Below are positions 1 through 8,380 of a stretch of 64,000 bases of DNA, one piece after another. Positions within the stretch are counted from its first letter, which is position 1. Each line of letters starts with the position of its first letter. The DNA is from Nocardia coubleae NBRC 108252 (GTDB lineage: Bacteria; Actinomycetota; Actinomycetes; Mycobacteriales; Mycobacteriaceae). The notes under the pieces were generated by a model, which had not been told where the DNA came from, searched no databases, and saw nothing but the letters and a program-made list of their open reading frames with translations. The DNA lies in NCBI RefSeq assembly GCF_001612805.1, contig NZ_BDBD01000011.1, positions 992,001-1,056,000 on the forward strand. The letters are read 5' to 3'. A program made the position numbers and the translations under genes.

Positions 1-1
1 G

Positions 2-730
2 ACGGCCGCCGACGCGGGCAGGCTCACCGAGGGACAACGATCCGCGGTCCAGTTCGTCACCCTCATCGAAGACCACCTGCCCGGCTATTTCGATGTCTAC
101 CACCGGCATTTCCCGGTCGACGACAGCGTGGACCTGCCGACCTTCGAACACAATCGGGAGCTCTACCACTTCACGGTGCGGTGGGCGCTCGAGGAGGACA
201 CCCACGCCAGGGCACTGGCCCGCTACCAGGAGGCCGCGGGTATGGCCGAACGGTCCACGCTGCGTTCGGAATTGGCGATCGAAGGGCACAAACCGTTCGA
301 CCTGCCCTACGACCATCCCGTGCAGTTCTTCGCCTACGCGCTGGTGCAGGAGAAGGCGACACAGATGTACTACCAGCAGCTGCGCGACGTCGTCACCGAT
401 CCGGTGCTCGCCGCGGTCCTCACCCGGTTGTCCCGCGACGAGGCAAGGCATTTCAGCTTCATGGCCGAGGTGGTGACGCGATACCTGCGCCACGACGGTG
501 ACGCGGTGGTGGCGCCGATCCGCGACGTCATCGCCCATTTCCGGATGCCGCTGTCGGACACGCTGCGCGGCTACTGGCGGTGGGCGCTGCGCATCGCCGA
601 AGTCGCCGACTACGACCACACCGCCGCCTACGAGCACCTCGTGAAGGTGATCGACCGCGCGGTCGACACCCGAACCGAGCCGATCGACGAGCTCGTCAGG
701 TTCGTCGAGAGCTGTCGGGCGCTTGCCTGA
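2..730 (+). CDS. Acyl-ACP desaturase (ferritin-like di-iron), 5'-truncated by window edge
   Basis: The reading frame is open from base 2, so the start lies before the window; 242 residues are visible. Two carboxylate-histidine motifs are present, EEDTH in the first half and DEARH about 85 residues later, as in soluble di-iron stearoyl-ACP desaturases (FA_desaturase_2; DesA1/DesA2 of mycobacteria). Such enzymes insert a cis double bond into an ACP-bound acyl chain in the cytosol, using oxygen and ferredoxin. The region between the motifs is helix-rich, as expected for the four-helix bundle. A 19-bp perfect hairpin follows the stop at once. The family assignment is good; substrate and bond position cannot be read. 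Confidence 0.85.
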   Translation, partial: TAADAGRLTEGQRSAVQFVTLIEDHLPGYFDVYHRHFPVDDSVDLPTFEHNRELYHFTVRWALEEDTHARALARYQEAAGMAERSTLRSELAIEGHKPFDLPYDHPVQFFAYALVQEKATQMYYQQLRDVVTDPVLAAVLTRLSRDEARHFSFMAEVVTRYLRHDGDAVVAPIRDVIAHFRMPLSDTLRGYWRWALRIAEVADYDHTAAYEHLVKVIDRAVDTRTEPIDELVRFVESCRALA

Positions 731-734
731 TCCG

Positions 735-782
735 ACGGCACCGGCCCCGCCCCCGATCGGTTCGGGGCGGGGCCGGTGCCGT
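735..782. terminator. Bidirectional terminator hairpin
   Basis: A perfect 19-bp GC-rich inverted repeat (arms 735-753 and 764-782, 10-nt loop) lies between the stops of the desaturase (plus) and the thioesterase (minus). There is no T-tract, which is common for actinobacterial terminators. Its position between convergent stops supports use in both directions. Confidence 0.85.
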
Positions 783-786
783 GTGG

Positions 787-1254
787 TCAGTTGCCCTGTG
801 CCAGTAGGAGAATCGTCGTGGTGCCGTGGGCGATGAGCTTGCCCGCCGCGTCGGTGATGCGCCCCTCCGCGGTGGCGGTGCGCCGCCCGACGTGCACGGC
901 GGTGGCGTCGCAGGTGAGCCTGCTGCCGTCCAGCGTCACGGCCCGGATGAAGTTCACCTTCAGTTCCAGCGTGGTGTAGGCGACACCGTCGCCGAGCTCG
1001 GTGAACACCGCACTCCCCATGGCGGTGTCCATGAGGGTCGCCAGGACACCACCGTGCACCGTGAACATCGCGTTGATGGTCGCCGGATTGGGGTCGAGAT
1101 AGTAGCGCGTGTGTCCTTTCGACGCGCTTTCCAAGCGAATTCCGAGCGAATCACCGACACCCAGTTTTTCTTGCAGTCCGCGTTCGAATACCGCGGTCAA
1201 TTCGTCGACCCGCCGCTGCGCGGTCACGTCGACGTCCATGTCGGTACTTGTCAT
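787..1254 (-). CDS. PaaI-type hotdog-fold thioesterase
   Basis: This 155-residue protein has the hotdog thioesterase signature: an HGG motif inside a VHGGVLATLMDTAMG segment, followed by a beta-rich half with the FIRAV and GRRTATAEG strands. PaaI/YbgC-like enzymes hydrolyse acyl-CoA or aryl-CoA thioesters in the cytosol. I chose the ATG at 1254 over the in-frame ATG 75 nt upstream because it is preceded by AGGGAGGAAG about 4 nt away. It converges on the desaturase across a hairpin and is divergent from the P450. The substrate is unknown. Confidence 0.8.
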   Translation of the reverse strand: MTSTDMDVDVTAQRRVDELTAVFERGLQEKLGVGDSLGIRLESASKGHTRYYLDPNPATINAMFTVHGGVLATLMDTAMGSAVFTELGDGVAYTTLELKVNFIRAVTLDGSRLTCDATAVHVGRRTATAEGRITDAAGKLIAHGTTTILLLAQGN

Positions 1255-1409
1255 GATCTTCCTCCCTGCGGACGATTTTCCCCTCCCATTCGAGCAGCGT
1301 TCGGTGAATTGCGGTTTGCCGCAGCCCATTCCATGCCGAACTCCGATTGCCTGATCGGGATCGCGCGCACCCGGCGAATCGTTCGCCGGACGCCGGTACC
1401 GTCGGTGAG

Positions 1410-2630
1410 ATGGCCGACACCACCGCTGCTCCCCGCGTCGAGTCCATCGGCGCCGACTTCTTCGACGATCCGCACGCCCACTACCGGCGCTGGCGCGCCG
1501 CTGGCCCGGTCCATCGGGTCCGCTTCCCCGACGACGTGGTCCGCTGGGTGATCATCGGCTACGCCGAAGCCCGTGCGGCGCTGGCCGATCCGCGCCTGGC
1601 CAAGGATGTCGGGCAGGTCGAGGCGATCCTGCACGAGAAGCGCCGCGAAACGCGGTCGGATCCCAATGTGAGCGCGCTGCTGAGCCACATGCTCGGCACC
1701 GACCCGCCGGCGCACACGCGCCTGCGCAAGCTGGTGAACAAGGCGTTCACCGCCAAGCAGGTCGCCGGGCTGCGTCCCCGGATCGAGCAGATCACCGAGG
1801 ACCTGCTGGATGCGACCGCCGACCGTGACGAGTTCGATCTGATGGAAGAGTTCGCCGATCCCCTACCGGTGGCCGTGATCTGCGAGCTGCTCGGTGTGCC
1901 GTTCGCCGACCGTGCGGATTTCCAGGCGTGGACTCGTGCGCTGGTCACCGTCGTCGGCGAGGACGAAGGGCGCCCGGCCGCGGGCGCCGCCATGGTCGGT
2001 TATCTGACCGATCTGGTGCGGACCAAGCAGGCCGACCCGGCCGACGATCTGCTCTCGGAACTGGTGCTGGCCGACGACGACGGCGACCGGCTCACGGACA
2101 AGGAGCTGGTGTCGATGGCGTTCCTGCTGCTGGTCGCCGGGCACGAGACCACCGTCAATCTGATCGGCAACGGCATGAACGCGCTGCTGCGCGACCGGGC
2201 ACAGTGGCAGGCGCTGTGCGCCGATCCGGCGGCGGTGCCCCTGGCGATCGAGGAGTTCCTGCGCTTCGACGGGCCGGTCGACATGGCCACGGTGCGCTAC
2301 ACCGCCGAGCCGGTCACCCTGGGCGGCACCGAGATCCCGGCGGGCGAACTCGTCTATGTGTCGGTGGCAGCCGCCAATCGCGATCCCGCACGGTTCGCCG
2401 ACCCGGACACGCTCGCCACCGACGGGCACACCACCGGGCACCTGGCGTTCGGCCACGGCATCCATTTCTGTGTCGGCGCTCCCCTGGCCCGGCTCGAGGC
2501 CACGATCGCCGTCACCGCCCTCCAGCGTCGTTACCCCGACCTGCGGCTGGCCCCGGCCGCCCTGACGCCACGCTGGCAGACCAGCACGCTCATCCGCGGT
2601 CTGCTCGCGTTGCCCGTGCTGACGCGCTGA
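1410..2630 (+). CDS. Cytochrome P450
   Basis: The 406-residue protein has all core P450 signatures: the I-helix oxygen-activating AGHETT near residue 243, an ExxR in EEFLRF, and the heme loop FGHGIHFCVG with Cys354 as the iron ligand. Its length suits soluble bacterial class I P450s that take electrons from a ferredoxin and reductase. The ferredoxin-containing reductase gene at 3518-4450 is nearby but separated by another gene, so partnership is only possible. The ATG at 1410 leaves a normal N-terminus; an in-frame ATG at 1347 would add 21 atypical residues. The substrate cannot be told from sequence. Confidence 0.92.
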   Translation: MADTTAAPRVESIGADFFDDPHAHYRRWRAAGPVHRVRFPDDVVRWVIIGYAEARAALADPRLAKDVGQVEAILHEKRRETRSDPNVSALLSHMLGTDPPAHTRLRKLVNKAFTAKQVAGLRPRIEQITEDLLDATADRDEFDLMEEFADPLPVAVICELLGVPFADRADFQAWTRALVTVVGEDEGRPAAGAAMVGYLTDLVRTKQADPADDLLSELVLADDDGDRLTDKELVSMAFLLLVAGHETTVNLIGNGMNALLRDRAQWQALCADPAAVPLAIEEFLRFDGPVDMATVRYTAEPVTLGGTEIPAGELVYVSVAAANRDPARFADPDTLATDGHTTGHLAFGHGIHFCVGAPLARLEATIAVTALQRRYPDLRLAPAALTPRWQTSTLIRGLLALPVLTR

Positions 2631-2655
2631 TCGCAGCGACGCCCGGACGGCGAAA

Positions 2656-2687
2656 GACCCCGCCCGATCACAGGATCGGGCGGGGTC
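2656..2687. terminator. Bidirectional terminator hairpin
   Basis: A perfect 14-bp stem (2656-2669 with 2674-2687) carries a tight ACAG loop. It lies between the convergent stops of the P450 and the secreted protein. Confidence 0.85.
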
Positions 2688-2727
2688 GGTGTCCCCCGGT
2701 CGCTCTATACCGGGTCTTCGACCACCC

Positions 2728-3429
2728 CTACTTCGCCGGTGCGTTGAACGGCTGGTTGATGGTGGTGAAGTACTGGATCGCCGCGCCGATGGCCACGGGC
2801 GCGGTGATGAAGATCTGCCCGGCCAGGGTGCCGAGCGCACCGACGGCGAGGATGCCGCCGATGCAGCCGACCGCGGCGGCGGGCAGGAACGGGCCGAACA
2901 GGCCGACGATGGTGGCCGCGGCGACGGTGGCGCCGACGATGCCGCCGAGCACGCAACCCACCGCGGCGCCGCCGATGCCACCGACCAGGGTGCCGATGGC
3001 GGCGCCGGTGGAGATGGTGGTGGTCAGCCTGGTCCAGGCCGCCACCTCACGCTCGTATTCGCTCTTCCAGGGTGCCTTGTCCTCGAAGGGCAGGGCGACC
3101 GGCTTGTAGACGGCCTGCGAGGCATCCAGCTGCGGGCTCAGTGTCGCCGTGTTGCCCGCGATCTCGGCCACGATGGGCAACTCGAACTCGTCCAGCCGGA
3201 AGGTCAGCGGGGTGGCGGCGACGGTGGTGCCGTCGGGCGCCTTCACCTTGAACGCGCCGTCCTCGACGACCATGGAGCCGGCACCTGTGGTGATGACGGA
3301 CTTACCGGCCACTTCCTGCGCAGTGAACTCGATCGGGGCGGGGGCCTGGGCCGACGCCGAGCCGGTGATACCGGCCGTGACGCCGATCGCGGCGGCGAGC
3401 AGCGCCGCGGCCGCAGCAGATTTCCTCAT
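2728..3429 (-). CDS. Secreted protein of unknown function with glycine-rich hydrophobic C-terminal half
   Basis: The 233-residue product begins with a clear Sec signal peptide (MRKS, then an Ala/Leu/Ile core, predicted cleavage after ASA-QA near residue 28). A beta-rich part of about 100 residues follows. From about residue 140 a long Gly/Ala/Val/Ile stretch with GxxxG-like spacing and two Cys (VGCVLGG and VGCIGG) looks membrane-inserting. I do not recognise a family with a known function; small secreted proteins of this layout occur in nocardiae and rhodococci. The gene is monocistronic between a terminator hairpin and the reductase gene. Confidence 0.7.
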   Translation of the reverse strand: MRKSAAAAALLAAAIGVTAGITGSASAQAPAPIEFTAQEVAGKSVITTGAGSMVVEDGAFKVKAPDGTTVAATPLTFRLDEFELPIVAEIAGNTATLSPQLDASQAVYKPVALPFEDKAPWKSEYEREVAAWTRLTTTISTGAAIGTLVGGIGGAAVGCVLGGIVGATVAAATIVGLFGPFLPAAAVGCIGGILAVGALGTLAGQIFITAPVAIGAAIQYFTTINQPFNAPAK

Positions 3430-3517
3430 CGTATATTTCTTCCTCTCACATTCCCGGACGGGAATCGGGCGCGTCCGTTACGCGCACGTTCTGGGGGACA
3501 ACCGATTCCGCGCGCGC

Positions 3518-4450
3518 TCACAGGTCGAGCACCAGGACGCCGGAGCGGGCCCGCGAGACGCAGAGCATCATCGTGGCGCCGCTGTCGCGTTCCTCCGCGG
3601 TGAGCAGCGAGTCGCGGTGATCCACCTCGCCGTCGAGCACCGGGGTCTCGCAACTGCCGCAGGTGCCTTCGCGGCACGAGGTGAGTACCGCGATGCCCGC
3701 CGATTCGAGGACGTCGACGATGGACCGATCGGCCGCCACGCGCAGCGTCCGGCCCGTCTGCGCCAATCGGATCTCGAAGGCGGTGTCGGCTTCCGCGGGC
3801 ACGACCGGCCGTGGCACGAAGCGTTCGGTACGCACTGTGACACCGCCCCGCGCGCCCGCTGCCTCGACCGCCGCCAGCAGCGGTTCGGGACCGCAGCAGT
3901 ACACGGTCGCGCCCGGCCGGTCGGCCAGGATCTGCGCGATCGGCAGCAACCCGGCCTCGTCCTGCGGCACCAGCCGCACCCGGGGGTCCGCGGCGAGGAC
4001 GTCGGCGAAGGCCATGTGCGCGCGGCTCCGGGCGCCGTAGTGCAGCGTCCAGTCCGCACCCGCCCGGTCGGCGGCGGCGATCATCGGCAGGATCGGGGTG
4101 ATCCCGATCCCGCCCGCCACGAAGGTGTACCGGGCGGCAGGCGTCAGCTCGAAGTTGTTGCGGGGCAACGAGACCGACAGTGTGGTGCCGGGCAACGCTG
4201 TCCGGAACAGGGCGGCCGAACCGCCCCGGCCCCGGGGTTCGTGCAGTACCGCGATCCGCCAGTGGTCCCGGTCGGCGGGGTCGCCGCACAGCGAGTACTG
4301 GCGCACCCCGGCGGCGCCCACCGCCACGTCGATGTGCGCGCCCGGCGTCCAGGCGGGCAACTGCCCGCCGTCGACCGCGGCGAGCACCAGGGCGAACACC
4401 GCGTCGGCTTCCTCGGTGCGGTCGATCACCCGCACGCTCACTTCGGTCAT
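3518..4450 (-). CDS. Phthalate dioxygenase reductase-type flavin/[2Fe-2S] oxidoreductase
   Basis: The 310-residue domain order is FMN-binding beta barrel (RQYSL flavin motif), NAD(P)-binding fold (GGIGITP), and C-terminal plant-type ferredoxin with CREGTCGSC and a distal MMLC supplying four Cys. This is the layout of the VanB/PDR class, which passes electrons from NADH through FMN and Fe-S to a Rieske oxygenase or P450. I chose ATG 4450 because GAGGGG sits 6 nt upstream; the ATG two codons earlier would leave no spacing. No oxygenase subunit is adjacent. The nearest possible client is the P450 at 1410-2630, an inference only. It is divergent from the acyl-CoA dehydrogenase gene. Confidence 0.88.
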   Translation of the reverse strand: MTEVSVRVIDRTEEADAVFALVLAAVDGGQLPAWTPGAHIDVAVGAAGVRQYSLCGDPADRDHWRIAVLHEPRGRGGSAALFRTALPGTTLSVSLPRNNFELTPAARYTFVAGGIGITPILPMIAAADRAGADWTLHYGARSRAHMAFADVLAADPRVRLVPQDEAGLLPIAQILADRPGATVYCCGPEPLLAAVEAAGARGGVTVRTERFVPRPVVPAEADTAFEIRLAQTGRTLRVAADRSIVDVLESAGIAVLTSCREGTCGSCETPVLDGEVDHRDSLLTAEERDSGATMMLCVSRARSGVLVLDL

Positions 4451-4595
4451 GCCCATCCCCTCGGCGGAATCGTTGTCGAGATCACCGTGGTGCAGCGGCG
4501 CCCGGTTCGCCGCCGTGGCATGGCGAGACGATTGGACCGATCGACGTTCACTATCGCCCCGGCCTCCGACCTGCCCGCCGCCCGAAACTGGCGGC

Positions 4596-5756
4596 ATGAC
4601 TCCCGTGTCGGAACTGGTCGACAGGACCAGGCAGTTCGTTCGAGATCACGTCATTCCGGTGGAACGCGAGGTCGTGGTCGGTGGCCGGGTCACCGACGAC
4701 GCCCTGCGCCTCGATTTGCAAAAGAAGGCCAAGGAAGCCGGTGTCTTCGGTCCCCTGTCCGATCCCGCCTACGGCGGCCTCGGCCTCGACACGAGGGCGC
4801 AGGCCGAGGTGCTCGAGGCGGCGGGCGCGAGCCTGCTCGGCCCGCTGGCGGTCAACGCCTGGGCTCCCGACGACGGCAACATCCACCTGCTGGCCGCGGT
4901 GGCCAACCCCGAACAGCAGCAGCGGTATCTGGCCCCACTGGCCTCCGGCGAGGTGCGCTCGGCCATCGCCATGACCGAGCCTGCCCCCGGCGCGGGTTCC
5001 GATCCGCGGATGCTGGCGACCGTGGCCGAGGAGACCGACACCGGCTGGGTCATCAACGGCCGCAAACACTTCACCACCGGCGCGCAGGGCGCCGCGTTCA
5101 CCATCTGTGTCGCCGCGACCACGGACGGTCCGACGATGTTCCTGGTCGACCAGGACAATCCCGGCCTGCGGGTGGGACGGCGGATGCCGACGCTGGATCA
5201 CACCAGCGCCCCGGGCGGACACTGCGAGGTCGAGTTCGTCGATTGCGAGGTCGAGGAGTCCGCGATCCTCGGCACCGTCGGCGGCGGCCTGGACCTGGCG
5301 CAGGCGCGGTTGGCGCCGTCGCGGCTGGTGTTCTGCATGAACTGGCTCGGTCTGGCGGTACGCGCCCAGCAGCTGGCCGCCGAGCACATCACCGGCAGGC
5401 AGTCGTTCGGGGTCCCGATCGCCGACCACGGCATGGCCCAGGGCCTGATCGCCGACAACGAGATCGACATCGCCGCCGCGCGCAGCCTGATCCGCGCCAC
5501 CGCCGCCACGATCGACGAGCACGGCGCCACCTCCGGGCAGGCCAGGCACGAGGCCTCGATCACCAAGACCTTCGTCTCCGAGGCGGTATGGCGGGTGCTC
5601 GACCGCGCGGTGCAGCTGCACGGCGGGCTCGGCGTCTGCGAGGACTACCTGGTGGCCCGATTCCTGGTGGAGGCCAGGGCTTTCCGCATCTACGAGGGTC
5701 CGTCGGAGGTGTTGCGCTGGTCGATCGCGCGACGCGTCCTGCGCGGGCCGCGCTGA
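4596..5756 (+). CDS. Acyl-CoA dehydrogenase
   Basis: The 386-residue protein has normal length and the standard acyl-CoA dehydrogenase order: helical N-terminal domain, beta middle domain (AMTEPAPGAGSDP), and helical C-terminal domain ending with the YEGPSEVLRW block. The enzyme is an FAD-dependent alpha,beta-dehydrogenase of acyl-CoA that passes electrons to ETF. The catalytic base is plausibly the Glu of YEGPSE. It is the first gene of a tight plus-strand run continuing through 12362, so it is probably co-transcribed with a thioesterase-like gene, a hydrolase and the Ugp-type importer. A longer in-frame ORF upstream overlaps the divergent reductase and was not used. Confidence 0.9.
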   Translation: MTPVSELVDRTRQFVRDHVIPVEREVVVGGRVTDDALRLDLQKKAKEAGVFGPLSDPAYGGLGLDTRAQAEVLEAAGASLLGPLAVNAWAPDDGNIHLLAAVANPEQQQRYLAPLASGEVRSAIAMTEPAPGAGSDPRMLATVAEETDTGWVINGRKHFTTGAQGAAFTICVAATTDGPTMFLVDQDNPGLRVGRRMPTLDHTSAPGGHCEVEFVDCEVEESAILGTVGGGLDLAQARLAPSRLVFCMNWLGLAVRAQQLAAEHITGRQSFGVPIADHGMAQGLIADNEIDIAAARSLIRATAATIDEHGATSGQARHEASITKTFVSEAVWRVLDRAVQLHGGLGVCEDYLVARFLVEARAFRIYEGPSEVLRWSIARRVLRGPR

Positions 5757-5768
5757 GAGGACGACGTA

Positions 5769-6293
5769 ATGACCCGCAGCATCGCCGGATTCGGCGCCGC
5801 TTACCCCGCCCTCGACCCCGATGCCGTCGACTTCGGCTATCTGCGCGACGCCTCGCAGGCGCTTGTGCCGTTCGGCGCGCACGTCGGCACCGTGATCACC
5901 GAGATCTCGGCCACGCGTTCGGTGGTGGAGATCCCCGCCGAACCGGTGATGTGCAACCACATGGGCACCGTCCACGCGGGCGCACTGTTCACCGCCGCCG
6001 ACATCGCGGGCGCCGCGGCGTTCGTCGGTGCGGCCGCGCACCGCCTGCACACCATCGACCGGCTGGTCCTGCGCGGCGGCACCGCCGCCTACCGGAAGCC
6101 GGCGCGTGGCCGCATCCGTGCGGTCGCCACCGTCGAAGCCGCGGAGCTGGCCATGATCCTGGCCGCCACCGCGTCGAGCCGTTTCGGCCTTTCCGGCCGC
6201 GCCGAACTGCTCGACGACAACGACGTGCTCACCGCCGAATTCACCTTCGACTACGTGTGCGATGTCCGCATCGCCGGAACGGACGACCAATGA
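5769..6293 (+). CDS. Hotdog-fold thioesterase-like protein (DUF4442/YiiD-like)
   Basis: This 174-residue protein has a single hotdog domain. The segment CNHMGTVHAGALFTAADIAG matches the helix-entry region of DUF4442/PaaI-like proteins, where the Asn/His and downstream Asp/Glu usually form the site. A thioesterase acting on acyl-CoA is the natural reading next to an acyl-CoA dehydrogenase. It starts 12 nt after the dehydrogenase stop with GAGAGGACG upstream, and its stop overlaps the next ATG (ATGA), so coupled expression is likely. It is not closely similar to the thioesterase at 787-1254. Confidence 0.75.
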   Translation: MTRSIAGFGAAYPALDPDAVDFGYLRDASQALVPFGAHVGTVITEISATRSVVEIPAEPVMCNHMGTVHAGALFTAADIAGAAAFVGAAAHRLHTIDRLVLRGGTAAYRKPARGRIRAVATVEAAELAMILAATASSRFGLSGRAELLDDNDVLTAEFTFDYVCDVRIAGTDDQ

Positions 6294-7210
6294 ATTCCGC
6301 AACGCCCAGCGATTCCGCGACCGGGGGCGGACGGGTGGCGGACGGGCCCGCGACCTCGCCTGACACCAGCACAGTCGAGACCGTCGACGGCGTGCGGTTC
6401 ACCGTGCGCCGGCTGGCCGCCGCGGACCCCACCGCCCCGGTGGTGCTGATCCTGCCCGCGATGGCGATGAAGGCCCGCAACTACCAGTCGCTGGCCAAGG
6501 CGCTGCACGCCACCGGGCTTTCGGTGGCCACCGTCGATCTGCGCGCGCACGGCGAGGCCGAGCCCGCGCTCGGCGAGCACACCGATTTCGGGTACCGCGA
6601 GATGCTCGAAATAGACCTGCCCGCCATCGTTTCCGCGATCGAGGAGCACTTCCCGCAGGCGCCGCTGCACCTGTTCGGGCACAGCCTGGGTGGCCAGCTG
6701 GCCCTGCTGTTCGCCGCCGCCGAACCCGAGCGGGTCGCCGGGGTGACCGTGATCGGCACCGGCACCGTGTTCTGGTGGGCGTTCGGTCCGCGCCGCTGGT
6801 TCGAGGCGCTGAGTCAGATCCAGTGGATCGGTCTGGTCGCCCGCGTCAAAGGGCACTGGCCGGGTGGGGTGCTTATCCCGGCGCCGATGCCGGGCGGGGT
6901 GATGGTCGACTGGTCGATCCACTCGCTGACCAGCTACTACCGTCCGCGCGGCACCACCCGTCGGTACAACTCGCTGCTGGCGGAGATGACGTTGCCGGTG
7001 CTCGCGATCTCGCTGTCCGAGGACGTGCTCGGCCCGAAGTCCAATGTCGACTTCCTGGTGTCGCGCATGCCCGCCGCACAGGTCACCCAGTGGCACATCG
7101 ACGCGGACTCCGCGGTCGAGCACCGCGATCACTTCGCCTGGTTGAAGGATTCGCCCGCGATCGCGACCCAGGTGTCGCGCTGGATCACCACCGGCTCCGC
7201 GCCGGCCTGA
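6290..7210 (+). CDS. Alpha/beta hydrolase of the lysophospholipase/monoacylglycerol lipase type
   Basis: The 306-residue protein is an alpha/beta hydrolase with nucleophile elbow GHSLGG near residue 130, an N-terminal beta strand block VVLILPAMAM, and a late His in the EHRDHFAW segment. The pattern fits serine aminopeptidase/monoglyceride lipase-like hydrolases (S33, Hydrolase_4) that split acyl esters. No signal peptide is seen, so it should be cytosolic. The start overlaps the preceding stop as ATGA. Its place between acyl-CoA metabolism genes and a glycerophosphodiester-type importer suggests deacylation of a lysolipid or acylglycerol, which is inference. Confidence 0.78.
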   Translation: MNSATPSDSATGGGRVADGPATSPDTSTVETVDGVRFTVRRLAAADPTAPVVLILPAMAMKARNYQSLAKALHATGLSVATVDLRAHGEAEPALGEHTDFGYREMLEIDLPAIVSAIEEHFPQAPLHLFGHSLGGQLALLFAAAEPERVAGVTVIGTGTVFWWAFGPRRWFEALSQIQWIGLVARVKGHWPGGVLIPAPMPGGVMVDWSIHSLTSYYRPRGTTRRYNSLLAEMTLPVLAISLSEDVLGPKSNVDFLVSRMPAAQVTQWHIDADSAVEHRDHFAWLKDSPAIATQVSRWITTGSAPA

Positions 7211-7218
7211 GGAGAGAC

Positions 7219-8349
7219 GTGGCACGACTGCAGATCCAAGCGGTGTCGAAGAAGTTCGACACCGACTACGCGGTGCGCGAGGTGAGCCTCGACATCGCCG
7301 ACGGCGAATTCATGGTGCTGCTCGGCCCCAGCGGCTGCGGCAAATCCACCCTGCTGCGGATGATCGCCGGACTGGAGGAACCGAGCGAGGGCCGGATCCT
7401 GGTGGGCGGCACCGACGTCACCGACGCCGCGCCGCAACGACGCGACCTGGCGATGGTGTTCCAGAGCTACGCGCTCTACCCGCACCTGTCGGTGGCCAAG
7501 AACATCGGCTTCCCGCTGCGGGCCCGGCGCAGGCCGCGCGCGGAGATCGCCGAGCGGGTGGCGGAGGTGTCGGCCACTTTGGAGTTGTCGGCGCTGCTGG
7601 ACCGGCGCCCGGTGGCGCTCTCCGGTGGTCAGCGGCAGCGAGTCGCGTTGGCGCGGGCCATGGTTCGCGATCCGGGCGCGTTCCTGATGGACGAGCCGCT
7701 GTCGAACCTCGACGCCAAACTGCGCAGCGCGACGCGCGCGGAACTGATCGCGCTGCACCAGCGGTTGGGGGCGACGTTCCTCTACGTCACCCACGACCAG
7801 GTGGAGGCGATGACGATGGCCTCGCGCATCGCGCTGCTCAACGAGGGCCGGGTCGAGCAGTGCGGCACGCCCGCCGAGCTCTACGACCAGCCCCGCTCGA
7901 CCTTCGTCGCCGGGTTCCTCGGTGCGCCGCCTATGAACCTGTTCCCCGCCGTCGTCACTGCGGCCGAGGGCGCGCTGCGGGTGACCGCCGACGGCGTCGA
8001 CGCCGCCCTCGCCATCACCGACGATCTCGACGCCGCCACCCCGGTGATCGCGGGCATTCGCCCTGAGCGCCTGCGCATCGATCCCGCGGCCAACGACGTC
8101 CGCGGGACGGTGCGCATGGTCGAGAACCTCGGCAGCGAGGAGCTGGTGCATCTCGACGCGGGCGCGACCAGCCTGTGCGTGCGTGCCGCGCGCCCGGCCG
8201 GGGTCGCCGCGGGCGAGAACATCACCCTGCGCGTGGATCACGCCGACATCCACCTGTTCGACCCCGACACCGGCTTGCGGCTGACCTGGCGTGCGCCGCA
8301 ACCGGATTCGCCGAAGGCCGTGGACGCGGCGGCCGTGCCCGTCCCCTGA
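7219..8349 (+). CDS. ugpC: Sugar/glycerophosphodiester-type ABC transporter ATP-binding protein (UgpC/MalK family)
   Basis: The 376-residue ATPase has Walker A GPSGCGKST at residues 36-44, signature LSGGQRQR near 134, Walker B FLMDEP near 155 and the H-loop YVTHDQ, followed by about 140 residues of OB-fold regulatory domain typical of MalK/UgpC. It energises the importer formed with the permeases at 10607 and 11550 and the lipoprotein at 8381. The start is a GTG 8 nt after the previous stop with GGAGAG upstream. The symbol follows from the system organisation (binding protein, two permeases, phosphodiesterase); a general sugar importer is the alternative. Confidence 0.8.
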   Translation: MARLQIQAVSKKFDTDYAVREVSLDIADGEFMVLLGPSGCGKSTLLRMIAGLEEPSEGRILVGGTDVTDAAPQRRDLAMVFQSYALYPHLSVAKNIGFPLRARRRPRAEIAERVAEVSATLELSALLDRRPVALSGGQRQRVALARAMVRDPGAFLMDEPLSNLDAKLRSATRAELIALHQRLGATFLYVTHDQVEAMTMASRIALLNEGRVEQCGTPAELYDQPRSTFVAGFLGAPPMNLFPAVVTAAEGALRVTADGVDAALAITDDLDAATPVIAGIRPERLRIDPAANDVRGTVRMVENLGSEELVHLDAGATSLCVRAARPAGVAAGENITLRVDHADIHLFDPDTGLRLTWRAPQPDSPKAVDAAAVPVP

Positions 8350-8380
8350 TTTCCCGCACCACTCGATGAGGAGAACCACC

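Noticed and set aside
3149..7210. Very long open frame spanning several genes on the plus strand
   Set aside because: Only its 3' part (from 6290) encodes the hydrolase. The upstream part crosses the reductase gene, acyl-CoA dehydrogenase and hotdog protein in other frames and looks like GC-rich non-coding frame, lacking domains.
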